From: Rusavskia elegans
Lineage: Eukaryota > Ascomycota > Lecanoromycetes > Teloschistales > Teloschistaceae
Direction: 5' to 3'
Assembly: GCA_011316305.1 (NCBI GenBank)
Contig: SAUG01000073.1
Span: 1-64,000, forward strand
Length of the DNA: 64,000 nucleotides
Shown: positions 32,336 to 43,493 of the stretch, piece after piece
How positions within the stretch are numbered: the stretch's first letter is position 1
Layout of the letters: each line of letters starts with the position of its first letter
Program-made: the position numbers and the translations under genes
Notes under the pieces: generated by a model
Database searches by the model: none
What the model was told of the DNA's origin: nothing
What the model saw: only the letters and a program-made list of their open reading frames with translations

Positions 32336-35220
32336 TTAATCCACAGGTTTGCTTCCCTTGCTCGTGACCTCGCTCGATGGAGTCGTCGCCCAGCCATTTG
32401 TGCTTTTAAAAATACGATCATGCTTTGCCAATCCGTTTGCATACGCCCCTTTGATGGGGGGTCGCGAAACCGGGAGGAGCCACTCCCCAATGTACTTTTC
32501 GAGTGACTGAACATCATCGAGGAAGCAGCTGGTGCCGATCCACAGATCAGGTCTCACCACAACTACGGCTCCACGAGCATGGCTGACTTCGTAACATGAA
32601 TGCGCATCTTCGTCCGGTGCCCGATCATCGTACAGAATAGTGCAATATTGCATCAATCCCGCCAGCTGTTCATCACCGTCCAAGATCAGCGCTACTTCAC
32701 AGGGAAGAGCCTTGCAGACTAGTACAAGGTTGAAGCGGGTTCCTGCACCGTAGATTTCGAAGAAGGCATGCGGCGACGTAAGCTCATAACCTGGTCAGGG
32801 GTTTCCGAATTGGACCTCGAAGATCGGATGCAAAAATGACGATGTGGATGATATCTGCACCTGTCAGTGCATCGTAGAGGTAGCCGGTCGGTCTAGCAGA
32901 GAAGCAAAGACGGGGATTTGGAGCCCGAACACCATTGCGAGGCGCGATCGCGGCGCCCTTAGTGCTGCTCGCTGCGGGACTGGTTGCGCTGGAGTCGTAA
33001 GGAGCGTCGACACCGAGGATGAACTGACAGTTAGTAGAAAAGAAGTCACGGAGGAACTCGTGATCCTTTCCGACTTCATATCGGACTACACCGCTGCTCT
33101 GTTTCGAACCGTCGTCCTCGTTGCTATCGCTGTTGTCGAAATCCGCTAGTGGTATGTCAGAGCCGCAGACAAAACGCAGATAGGAGCCGGAAATGCGGAT
33201 AATGCGCTGAGGGTGACGTCGGCGCTCTAGGTCGTATGTTGGCATGAGTGTGGAGAGTTCGGCCAGCCCTCGCGCACACAGCCCGATCTTCCAGGCCAGA
33301 TTGGACGAATTCATCATGGAGGCATTGAGACCAAAAGCTCCCATTACTAAATAAACGTGAGTTTTGGCATTTTAGCGAGATTCTGGCATATATAAGATTT
33401 TGACTTACGCCGCGTCGCCAGCCAGATAAACCCTGTTATCCGGGGATAAAAATCGCTGCGTAACTCGCTCGCTAACTACCAGTAATATCAGTAGGTCCGA
33501 ATTCCAAGCGGTATACATACACTGCTCTGCTCTGATAATGATGTGTCTTCCCTCTTTGTACGGACCTCCAAAGGCTAGGCGAACTCCAAGAGCTCAGCCT
33601 GGTCTCCTTTGCTACGAGGACGCCGCTGTTAGAGTCCCCGGATATTGTTTAGATCTCGAAGAAGGACCTCAAAGGTATGGAGGTCAAAGTTTCGAAATGG
33701 CTTGGACCAACAGCAAGATGGAAATATAAAGCAAGACGCAAGACAAGGCTCTTGGATCATCGTGAAAATGAAGAATGGGTTCAAAGGTTCCGACTTACTC
33801 TTCCATACAGCAAACCAGCTTAGAGGGCTTGCAAACTTCAGTGTATATGGCGCGAATATCCGATTTGCCTGTGCAAGGACTTCCTTGGGGGTTTTGGTTG
33901 CAGTATCGACTCGGCCGCCGTCTTCCTGAAGGTTGGCTGATGCCGCTTGCCGGGCCTTCGCAACGCCTCCTGTCGCCGAAACGTCTAACTGCGTGTACAG
34001 TCTCCGCTTGCGTTCAGCATATGCTCGAAACTTCTGGAAGGCACCAGACACGAACCTTATATAACTATCTTCACGAGGTATAATAACACATCCGCCATAC
34101 TTGGACGATATCACAGACCTGTGAATCTTTGAGCAGTGTCGATGCTTTAAATTTGCAACGTAAAATAGACCCAAGCACCCAAGCATATAGATAATCGCTT
34201 ACGAATACGCAATCTATAATGCCCCGGTATATATTGGTGCTCATACCGTAGAAGGGAATTTCCAGTTTCTTGCGGATTATGCGGGAAGCGCCATCGGCGC
34301 TAACCAGAAACTTTAAGGTATGTGAACCTACGAATAACCCACCAATATCAAAAGACAATTGTGGGGCCCCCGTTTTGGTGCAGTCACTTGATATACACGG
34401 TAATCAGTGGTGGCGCTTTTCGCATTGTGCAACACTGCGCGTACAGGGTGCGTCAATGAATTCCCCATATCTGCTGGTACGACATCGAAGTCTGTAACTA
34501 CCGTGGATCGCTGCACTAGCATGTAATAACGGAGAAGATCACGGATATAGACACGTTCTAGTTGACCCTGGGTTATAATATACAACCCTCGATATCTCGA
34601 GTCGGACTGGTGGGATTTGGTAAAGAGCAGCTACTTAGTATCTTTATAGATAGCATTTCGCTCAATAAGCGGACCTTCCTTATACATTTCCGCCGCAAGA
34701 TTCTATAAATATAAGAGCTCTAAGAAACGCGGCTGCACCCCGTCGGCTCGACCTGCAAGCAAAGGTGCATCACCCTCGTCTTCATATTCAATCGTTAGTA
34801 AGAAGTATGCAGGCTGTCTCTACGATCCGATCTACGAACCTACGATTCGAAAGCTTACTCCTTGTCTTGCCAGACTGAACGCCACCTGCAGGCCGGCCGG
34901 TCCAGCTGTAGTAATCAGCATGGGGAATGGCATATGCGGGAGAGTTGGCGGTATCTTGACCCACACATCAGAACATCGACTTCCGAGCTAGGCCTCCACC
35001 ATCTAGGTAGGTCATGTGGTGTATTGGTTCCATTGTAAATCGTGGGCCGCGTTCTGAGGACGTTGAGGCCTAGGTCCTTATGGACGTCGAATGTCACGAT
35101 CTCTGATGACAGCGGAGGTTTGTAGTTTGCAGCGGTCTCAGCAACCCAAGCAGTGTATCCGGCAACGCCAGGCTCACGGTAGCCGTTCTTCCAGCTTGAC
35201 GTTTCAACCGATTTAGCCAT
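32336..35220 (-). pseudogene. FAD-dependent aromatic monooxygenase (phenol 2-monooxygenase-like), RIP-damaged
   Basis: Protein pieces in order along the minus strand match the PHBH/phenol-hydroxylase family. The N-terminus, from an ATG at 35220, contains SSEVDVLMCG, the start of the FAD-binding Rossmann fold. Next come DGVQPRFLELLYL, GQLERVYIRDLLRYYMLVQR, KFLVSADGASRIIRKKL (the DG motif), CVIIPRE with RRLYTQL, IFAPYTLKF, then FGLNASMMNSSNLAWKIGL and ERRRHPQRIIRISGSYLRFV. The C-terminal thioredoxin-like domain has YEVSHARGAVVVVRPDLWIG. The frame is broken by stops where Trp is expected (TAG at 34703-34705 and 34631-34633) and by at least one frame change near 32790. Substrate unknown; once probably a tailoring enzyme. 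Confidence 0.85.
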
Positions 35221-35232
35221 GTTGTCTAGCAT

Positions 35233-35783
35233 TCAGTTTCGAAGCAGCGGCGGCAACGGCGGTTCTGGAAGAGGTTGAGGTAACGTTGTAGTACGTGCTC
35301 GACACTTGGCTGCACTCATACGGGCGTCCAGCAATCTGCTGCGTCTCGGTGGGTGTGCTTCCGCTGAGTTCTGCAGATCTGTACTCCGGTCCGCCGCAGC
35401 AGTAGACCCGGGGTTTGGCTGGCGCGAGCTCGTTCGAGTGCCTTGCGAATCACCTATCGAATTGCCTATGGCGGTTAGTAACAGGCGACGGAGGAAATGG
35501 GCTGGACTGGGAGTCTCCATGGTGAGATTCTGTTCATGTGTGATAAGGCTTACCGGCTGCAGCATCCAGTTTAGCACTAACATTACAGTTCGTTGTTTAC
35601 GGCCATACTCCGCACTGATACATATGACATCTTTGAACCTCTTGGCACGTTCATTGTAATTGAGGCCTGCGCATCTCATAATCTTGGCGTACTCTACCCC
35701 TTTTGCGTCCACGCCCACCGCAATCTCTGCCAGAAGTGTTTCTCGTTATTTCTATCATAATTCGTAAACGAAGAGTCTATGAT
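35233..35783. other. Intergenic, uncertain minus-strand ORF
   Basis: A 161-codon minus-strand frame (35233-35718) has a Pro/Arg-rich end and no recognised domain. It lies between the Myb gene and the monooxygenase relic, and I do not support it as a gene. Confidence 0.3.
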
Positions 35784-37333
35784 CTATGTTTGACATTCGC
35801 TTGTCTCAATACTGACTTTGGCGTCGGAATGCAGGGCAGCATTCAGAAAGTTTGCAAGCGTTTTTGGATCCGCGTGTTCAAGAGTGATCGTAATTCGTCG
35901 CTTCTGCTTGCTGCGGGTCTGGTTGGATCGCATCGCTGACTCTGCGCTGAGCTCATTTGGATCGGACATATCGTCATCCAGAGACACTGTAGCTTGGTCC
36001 GATGACGACGACTTTGGGGTGGACGCGAGCTCATTCGCTGGAGACTCCTGCAAGAGCTTTTGGGCAGAGTTGGATCGCTGCTGAGATATGGAAGGGAAGC
36101 CTCTAAGATGTTGACTGCGGGCCCCTGAATTGAGGTGGATTGTTTGATTAGAGCTGAAAGTATTCTCGGTGGAGAAATCGTCGAAATTTTGCAGCTCACC
36201 AAAGTCGCTAGCCGATGCTGGAAAAAAGAGACTATTGATCTGGGATGCGGGGAAAGGTTGGAAGGTCTGATTCTGTCCTGCCGAAGTGCTGTCGTGCGTT
36301 TGGAACTCATCAAAGAAAGAATTGTATCCAGTACCATCGAAAACACCACCTGAACCTAGCGTATGATCGAAATACGATGCATGATCCGTTCCTTCGGTTG
36401 TATTAATTTGATTAAGATCCAATGGTTCGACAGGCCCTTCTGTGGCATGATCTTGATTGTAGTCGTCGCAGTCGAGGGCTTTTCGCTTAGTCTTTTCTTC
36501 GCAACAAGACGTAGCATTTGATGGGGCTTTGAAGCCTTTCCGGGAAAGGATGGTGTACCTGTACGAGAACTTTCAATCTGCTTGACATCTCCCGCAGTCA
36601 GACTTCGACCTGACTTACTGGTTTTTGATGTTGTTTGACGATCTTTCCGGGAAGTGGATGACCTGTATATCTTTCCAAAGGCTTCCGTGTATTCTGGCTG
36701 CGAGTGAAAGCAAGATGTTCTATAGCCGTATTCTTGAATGAGCGAATTCCAGAGCTGATGTTGGCTGGATTCAAGAGGCTTTTGCTTACCTCCTCGTGTG
36801 TCCAAGCACTATGATCCAAGTTTGGGTCCAAGGAATGGTTCCATCGTTTCGAGCATTCTGTCACGAATAATTACACAATGCCACAACACGAAACCATCAA
36901 AGCAACGTACGGTCGGCGGTACGATTCTTCATCTGCTTAGACACGGTAGCCCAGGCTGGCCCCAAGTTCGTAACAAGGTCTTTCAACTGATCATCTTCGC
37001 TTTTCGTCCATGGACCCTTGCTAGTCAGCGTTGATACGATTCATCATGAGAGAGAGCCCCAATGGTATGGCGGAATTACTTTCTTGAAGCCTCCCATGAC
37101 CTCGTTGTAGTATCTTTTCCGGCAGTCTTTATTATTCCTCCCCGGGATTCGGTCGGCGACTTCTTTCCAAGAACGAACTTCGCCGTGGTCTTCTTCGAAT
37201 GAACAAAGGATTAGCCGGGGTTCATGGATCAGAGTGATGTGCCTCTCGATTTCATACCCACTAGCTGACGTTCGACCTCGTTTCGAAGTGTACGATCTTC
37301 ATCGACACTCCACCTCTTCGGAAGCTTAGACAT
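35784..37333 (-). CDS. Three-repeat Myb-like transcription factor
   Basis: Six exons (37270-37333, 37080-37192, 36911-37016, 36790-36857, 36619-36719 and 35784-36558) join in frame over GT-AG introns to give 408 residues. Three SANT/Myb repeats are visible. R1 has KRWSVDEDRTL, then SWKEVADRIPGRNNKDCRKR. R2 has KGPWTKSEDDQLKDLV, then WATVSKQMKNRTADQCSKRW. R3 has HSAWTHEENILLSLAARIHG, then LWKDIQVIHFPERSSNNIKN. The remaining 60% is Ser/Asn/Gln/acidic, as in activation regions, with a conserved-looking basic/hydrophobic end (KQKRRITITLEHADPKTLAN). It should be a nuclear DNA-binding regulator. It is intact although the divergently spaced monooxygenase next door is dead. A pathway-specific role is inference. 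Confidence 0.9.
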
Positions 37334-38571
37334 TTCCTCAAGGAAGCTCGCAACAGATACAGCGAGAGAAGCAAGAGGCACAGCTGAGAAAGCCACTACG
37401 AGGCGATCTCACTACACCGCTCATGTCGACCGGGAAGCCTTCTCTTTGAAAGGCCTATCAGGGAGGACAATGGCTGAGCGACAGGCGTTTGAGGCAACCC
37501 TCCATCACCGTAGCGAAGATTTACAGTCATTGGCCTCAGATCCAAAACCTTACGGCTGAGGATCAGAAGTAGAAGTAACACAGGTATAGAGAGGTAGTAT
37601 TCTGCAATGCAAATGATTCTCGGAGACTCACGACCACGAGGGTCGGTCCAATAGGGTGGTCCACTCCCACGGATAAGTGCATCGGACTAATTAATGACTA
37701 CATTGCACTAATTGATGACTGCACGCAATCAATCAATCCGTGGCCTCCCCTCCCTCAAGTTTGGTTACTTGGAGCAAATCAATCCCCGCATCTCCGTACC
37801 TATGTCCAATCGCGATCGAGCCATCCACTGGCTTCGGACCGGCCCCGTCTGCCACGCGATTCTGGCTGTCGGATAGAAGAGAGGGTGTCTTCAATCGAGG
37901 ACAACGGGACGGGAATCTCCGAACATTAAGTCGGTTAGCGCTAATACTCGTGGCTGCCGTGGAACAGTCGTTTAGTTTCGTCTGGTTTGTAGGCACGGGT
38001 GCGAGTACCATTTCCGGCCAGAAAGAATATGCAATGGTACCCTGGCTCTACCACTGTACCAACAGCATGGCTTCCACGGTAATGACCATCATTACAGCCT
38101 ATCCATGAATTCTCAAGATGCGCCTCGCTGCAGCTGACGTTGTATTGCATAGGACTGTGGAGTTGCCTCAGCTCTCAGACCTGCCCGCCTAGAGATTTGG
38201 GCGCGGCGCTAAGACGGCGCTTAACCGCTTTCGAAAAATAACGTCAAGCTTGGCTTTTAGCGCAGAGCCTAGAGCCTTTCTTAGTTAGATTAAGGTTAGC
38301 GCACGGAAATTTCGTCATACCAGCATGATCTTAGAAAGCAAAGACTTATCGAAAAAGGTCTAGCGAGCGCCACGAGGGGCTATCTACCTCTAGCCTCTTT
38401 GGTAGTACGGAATGTTGGTCTAGGCCGAAGGCCGGCGCGAACTCTAAGGTCCGAAAGTAATGCTTTCAACACTTTGACCCTTGTGTGAATTTGAGATAAG
38501 ATACGAAAAGGTCTAATCTGCGCCCGGCTGTTCGAATGTGATCCCACCTGCATCTCTGCTAAATTGTGCGA
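37334..38571. other. Intergenic, no convincing gene
   Basis: This is the upstream region of the Myb gene and the 3' side of the hydrolase. Frames at 37733-38108 on both strands overlap and are not recognisable. Confidence 0.4.
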
Positions 38572-39851
38572 CTAGAATCCATGTGCCTTCAAGAACTGCA
38601 GGCTATCTTCCATCAATCGGGCTCCTGTGTGATGGAGCAAGATAAGATGCCCCGTACTCTCGTATACTTTCACGGTGTGGTCTGAGGCCTCAGGATAACG
38701 ATTGTACACTTCGTAGGGCTGACCAATGCACTTCGTTCCACCACAGAAAGAGCTGTCATCTGAGCAGAACACAATCATGTCAGCAGAAGCGCTTATATCT
38801 CACATCAAACAGGAAACAACAAGCTTACATTCGCCGATGCCCAGAAACACAGGACCCCGGTACTCGGGCGCATCCACAAGATGATATGTGAAGGTTATAG
38901 CAGCACCCAATGAGTCGAAATCGCGGTAATAGAAGTCTGCTTCCAGGATGCCGCGATCGAAAGAGCCATAGAAGCAAGAAGCCTCGCGGGCTTCACGACT
39001 TGACTGGGTCTGGTATTGCGGAGGGATACTTCCCCATCTCCCTGGATCAATCTGGGCTGCAGGTGATTGCAAACCGGAAAGAAAAGCAGGATAGACCCAA
39101 GTGGCGTCCCACGAGATTCCGTGCAACACGACGGCATTCAAGTCGGAAGGGTACTGTGCAGATAGAGAGTTTGCAACGATGGCACCAATTGAAAACCCGA
39201 CCAAGGCGATCTTGTTCCACTTGACGCCCGCCACCTTTCCTTCCCTAAGTTGCTGGATGACTTGATGGACGGTCTCAACGTAGACCTGTGTTTGGGCCTC
39301 ACGCAATCCATCCGGGAAAGAACTGTTTCCAGAACCTGCCATGGCGACAAAGCGTTAGCCAGAGGTGGTATCAGTAGCTACGGTTACTCCGCCGAAGGCC
39401 ACTGCTTAAACTCACCAACCAGATCAAGTGCAATGGTCGTGTAGCCAGCCTCGTTCATCCTTTTGGTCCAGCTATACGTTTCCGGTTGATATGGGAAATC
39501 CCACATGATTTTGTTGAATGTTGCTCCGTGGACAAGCAGCTGAATAGCGTCAGATGAGGCCGAAACATTGCGTTTGGGACTTGGCCGGCAGATTCTGGCA
39601 GACAGGTTGTATGAATTGCTAGCTAGAATCCTTTTCCCGGCGAGTGCGTATAGAACGTTGATGTCGTACTGGCTGGTAAGACTCTGTAGATCACTGCTCC
39701 GTTGCACCGCGACCGGGATGATTATGTCTGAACAGTCGCTGGCCCATGGTGCCCTTGTTGAGGCAGCGTACTGTGAACTCTGCTGTGGGTAGCAAAGTAC
39801 CAAATGAGCTTGGAATACCAAGAGACCCGATAAAAGTGAAGAGAAAGTCAT
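38572..39851 (-). CDS. Secreted alpha/beta hydrolase
   Basis: Three exons (39416-39851, 38829-39335 and 38572-38759) with introns of 80 and 69 nt give 376 residues in frame. A signal peptide (FSSLLSGLLVFQAHLVLCYP) precedes the fold. The first strand and oxyanion region is QLLVHGATFNKIMWD. The nucleophile elbow is ALVGFSIGAIVAN, with G-x-S-x-G as GFSIG. The likely catalytic His is in STGHLILLHHTG near the C-terminus. Family members are carboxylesterases, lipases or lactone hydrolases; the substrate cannot be told. Several Cys in the last exon fit secretion. It appears intact and lies head-to-head with the SDR gene. Confidence 0.88.
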
Positions 39852-40188
39852 CGTCTTGATCTGTGCGAAGCCAGAGGTGAGAATGAAGACGGAAGATTAG
39901 TTACCTGATGCAGTCAGTCCTCCAGTGCTGTCGATCGGGGTCTAAAAGGCTCGAGTGCGCATAGCCGGTAGATTGAAAGACCTTGCATATAACCCGACCC
40001 CGTACGCCGGTCCCTCCTTCAACATTTCATTCACCACGTCCATCACCTCAATTCAGGTACACCTCGGCACGACGTCATACTTTTCTTCATAAATTCTGCC
40101 AACCATCACAGAAGCAGTCTACGCTCTCGAGACTCTGGCTTGCCGGTAATTGTTCCGTGAATTGATCACCACTCCGCTTCTATCCGCC
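39852..40188. promoter_or_regulatory. Shared upstream region of the divergent hydrolase and SDR genes
   Basis: 337 bp between the two start codons is the only space for both promoters, so co-regulation is possible. No specific binding site is claimed. Confidence 0.4.
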
Positions 40189-41125
40189 ATGTCTACTCCT
40201 TCATCCAGAGTCTGGCTCATCACTGGCTGTTCATCAGGCTTCGGTCAAGAGATTGCCAAAGCTGCATTGGCGTATGGGGAGCGTGTGGTTGCAACGGCGC
40301 GAGACCCCACCAAATTGAAGGATCTTGAATCCCACGGGGCAACGACTTTTGCTCTCGACGTGCTGGCCGACGACGGCAAGTTGACAGAAGTCGTCGCTAG
40401 TATCGTGAAGGAAGCCGGAAAAATCGATGTCCTGGTCAACAATGCCGGTTACATTCTGACGGGGGCGGTTGAAGAGTGCAGGTGAGCAAGTCCGAGCCGA
40501 GGGTGAAAGGTAGAGGCCACGAAGCAGCATTTAGTAACACATCGCGATACCTAGTCGGGAAGAAGTCCTCGATCAGTTCCAGACCAACGTCTTCGGGCAG
40601 ATGAACGTCATCCGCGCCGTCCTTCCTCACATGCGCGCTAGACGCTCCGGTGTCATCGCCAACCTTGGTTCCATTGGAGGCTGGGTCGGAGTGCCGGCAG
40701 CGGGCCTCTACTGCGCAAGCAAAGCGGCCATCACCGTCTTCACCGAATCCCTGCGTAAAGAAGTCCAGAGCCTTGGCATCGAAGTCACCGCCATCGAACC
40801 GGGCTACTTCCGCACCAACTTCCTCAGCCCCGGCCACAAGTCGCGCGCCGCCAACGTGATCGTGGACTATGAATCGTCAATCAAGGACACCATGGCCCGT
40901 CTTGCCGCCTATGACAGAAAGCAACCCGGGGATCCGGTTAAAGGGGCACAGATCATTGTGGAAGCCCTGACGAAGACGGGACGCTGTCAGGGCAGGGAAC
41001 TGCCGCCGAGGTTGGCCCTAGGGAACGATGCTGTCAGCTATATTGCTGGAGTCATGGACGCCAACCGTAAGGATCTCGACCAGTGGAAGGATCTGACATC
41101 CACGACGGATTGTGATGATTTGTAG
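40189..41125 (+). CDS. Short-chain dehydrogenase/reductase (classical SDR)
   Basis: Two exons (40189-40481 and 40555-41125) with a 73-nt GT-AG intron join in frame to a 287-residue protein. The start at MSTPSSRVW is preferred over an in-frame ATG 39 nt upstream because the Rossmann strand follows directly. The cofactor motif TGxxxGxG is TGCSSGFG, followed by NNAG, the catalytic Ser region NLGSIGG, and YxxxK as YCASK. The sequence GSIGGWVGVPAAGLYCASKA is typical of fungal SDRs related to 17-beta-hydroxysteroid- and retinol-type enzymes. It should oxidise or reduce a hydroxy/keto group with NAD(P). It looks intact. Confidence 0.92.
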
Positions 41126-41556
41126 GGACACTTTTGTCCACAGTATTTGAGCTGAGAGGCTAGATCGAATCGGATACGGACTGGGCCAGATTGCAGCTGT
41201 GAGGTGGGTTCAATTGGGGAGATCGAGATTCTCAGGTGAACAAAACAAATGCAACCTGCTCCACTTGCCCGAGACAAGACTAGCATTCCATGATCATGTC
41301 TTATCGTGAATGCCGTGATCGTGTCGTACCGTGAATCTTTCTATGAAACAAGCGACCTCACGCAAGACACCAGGAACCCTGAAAGTACCGCTTCACATGG
41401 TTTGATAGTGATGATCCGGGATGTGGCGCCATGGCTGCGCGGATGGCGGGGAGAAAATTCGAACCCAGTAGTCGTCCGACCAGTCGTGCCTAGTTTGTTA
41501 GGAATGTCATATTTTGTAAGGTATACGTGCAGTAGCATGGAGGGAGGGGCGCTTAC
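41126..41556. other. Intergenic, degraded 3' part of the O-methyltransferase
   Basis: No intact gene. Minus-strand sequence just below 41557 no longer matches the expected methyltransferase C-terminus. Confidence 0.35.
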
Positions 41557-42872
41557 AGAATGTAGTGAAGCCAATAGACCTCGGCGCCTTGCACGGGGTT
41601 GGTGTTGAAGAAATCGTGTTTCACGAATTGAACTCGACCTCCGGAAAAAGCCGCAGGTGCTTTTTTGGGCCAGATAGTCTGTTCCGCCCGTTGAAGTACG
41701 GGTCCACGGTCTTGCACAACAAATTTCAGTGTGGGTACAGCCGACTAAGCTGCATATCAGAGCCGCCGAGACCTCCGCCAACATCGACAAATGTAGCTTC
41801 TCCAAGAGAGCTCTAGGCGTAGTCTATATTTATGTTAGCAGAAGTGAGGGTTAGGAGCTGACAGCGATATGGCAGCGTGAGGCTGTAGATGAAGACACTT
41901 ACCGTGTGGATGCTGCGCCGAATATTCTGCCCCCTCCAACCATGGCAAGAGAATAAATTTCGTGCTCGGGCCTCCTCAACTTGGTCGCGGGGGCATGGTC
42001 CTTGAAAGCAACATCCCCAGCTGGCAAACCGGGGTAGCCAACACCATGTGCACTCGCTTCTTCACAAGTGACCTCTTGTGAGACTGTATGATCCTATTTG
42101 ACATTAGTTTACTACACGCGTTCTTTTGGTCTAGGTGTCAAATCCTACACCTCTTCTTCAATCCAATCCCAGCGAGGTTTCGTGGCATCAATGCCACTCT
42201 GCCAGGCCGTTTCTTCCACGGAGTAGGAATGGCCATTGGGGCCCAAGAGGTACGTGGGATGGTGATCCGAGGCGGTGTAGAGGTCGAGGTTACTGGAACC
42301 GTGGAGCATTAGTCCGCGAACATCCAGCCAGTCCCTCTTTGCAAGCAGGTGAGGTTTGGGTGACCCACAACATCAAGACATAAGCCCTTAGCGGCTCGTT
42401 GTGTATCAGCGCCGCAAAAACACCGTTGTTGGTGAAGACAATTTCCCGAAAAACATGGATGGAGCAGAGACATTGTAGTATCCTTGCGGTATAGATGGTC
42501 ACCTCTTAGAAGAATTCTCGCAAAATATCAGTCTATCGAGAACATACATAATCTCCTATGCTCAATGCCCGTCTTCGATCCCAAGTCCCTTGCCGATGCA
42601 CCTGCGGTACCAGCCGTGGCAAGCAAGTCGGGTATCCTTCTCTCCGTGGCCACAGCTAGCGCGCGGCTCTCCCAATACTGGCAGGCGACTTCAACGACCC
42701 CGCTCTGGGGTTCGGAAACTAACTCTGTAAGGAAGGCTGGCGCTTGGGGACTGAGCTTCCTTCCCCCACTCGTCAAAGACGGAATAGCGGCGGCAGTAAG
42801 GAGCTCACATGTTCGCAGCAAGTTGACGGCATCTGCCACAGACTTGGGTGGGCGCTCCATGCTGGACGGCAA
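41557..42872 (-). pseudogene. SAM-dependent O-methyltransferase, frameshifted and truncated
   Basis: Read on the minus strand, the pieces follow the order of fungal plant-type O-methyltransferases. First comes an N-terminal dimerisation domain (RRIPDLLATAGTAGASARDL, then SIHVFREIVFTNNGVFAALI and LDLYTASDHHPTYLLGPNGH). Next is the lead-in to the catalytic domain (FGAASTR), then SAM motif I as FVDVGGGLGGSDMQL, and then FVVQDRGPVLQRAE and VQFVKHDFFNTNPVQGAEVY. Motif I and the FVVQD strand are adjacent in the DNA but in different frames (near 41726-41733), so a base has been lost. After a GTAAGC donor at 41551-41556 the catalytic His/Glu region cannot be found. Once a tailoring enzyme, now dead. 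Confidence 0.8.
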
Positions 42873-43054
42873 CTGAAGTTTTGGTATTAGCCGACGGTCA
42901 GAACCTCTAAGCTCGCTGGGCTCGCTTAGAGAGCCTCGGCTGAACGGACTAATTATTTTAAAGGATCTTTTTTTATAATTAGACCTCTTGATTTCAAGCT
43001 TCGATATTATTAAATCTAAAGTTACTAAAAATTTTTTTACGTTGAAAAAATATT
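42873..43054. other. Boundary between gene compartment and AT-rich transposon block
   Basis: GC content drops abruptly at about 42,950. No gene seen. Confidence 0.6.
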
Positions 43055-43069
43055 AAAAAGAAATAGTTA

Positions 43070-43300
43070 TATACGATTTAATCATTCGGATTTTAATTTT
43101 AATCTTTTACGATTTAATATTAGAAGCGTTAAATCGATTAGATTTCGTAATTATTTAGCATTTAAATATTTTATCGAGATCTCGAATTTAGAATTCCCGA
43201 AAAAGCTAAATCTAAACAATCTATTAAATAATTTCTCTATATAAAAACCCTATATAAATATCGACTTGAATCGATTGAAAAAATTTAAATATTAGTTGGT
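43070..43300 (-). mobile_element. SINE, 3' part of a copy split by an LTR element
   Basis: This matches the body of the SINEs at 28454-28882 and 58450-58877 (TATACGATTTAATCATTCGG onward) and stops at TTGGT, where an LTR element starts. Its tRNA-like head resumes at 54827. A likely 14-15-bp duplication (AAAAAGAAATAGTT at 43055-43068) recurs as AAAAAGTAATAGTT after the head. Confidence 0.75.
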
Positions 43301-43493
43301 TGTTATAGAGCAAGCTTTTATAAAGCCGAAAGATATATAAATAAATTGCTCGATTAGATTTAATACGGCTCGCCAAATTAGATAACGATTTTAGTACGTA
43401 TCTTTTATACCCGCAGGCCTCTTCTATAGAATATTAACTTTAATAAAATCTTCTACCATCTGATTATTATCTATATTTAACGTCGTTATAATA
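43301..43493. repeat. LTR (left) of the short LTR element
   Basis: 193 bp, TGTTATAGAGCAAGC...GTTATAATA; partner of 45719-45917. Confidence 0.8.

Noticed and set aside
36356..36864. Apparent frameshifts in the Myb-like gene
   Set aside because: Two canonical introns (36720-36789 and 36559-36618) explain every frame change and restore the third Myb repeat.
37733..38108. Overlapping 92- and 122-codon ORFs
   Set aside because: Neither has a domain, and each is the mirror of the other; no splice sites extend them.
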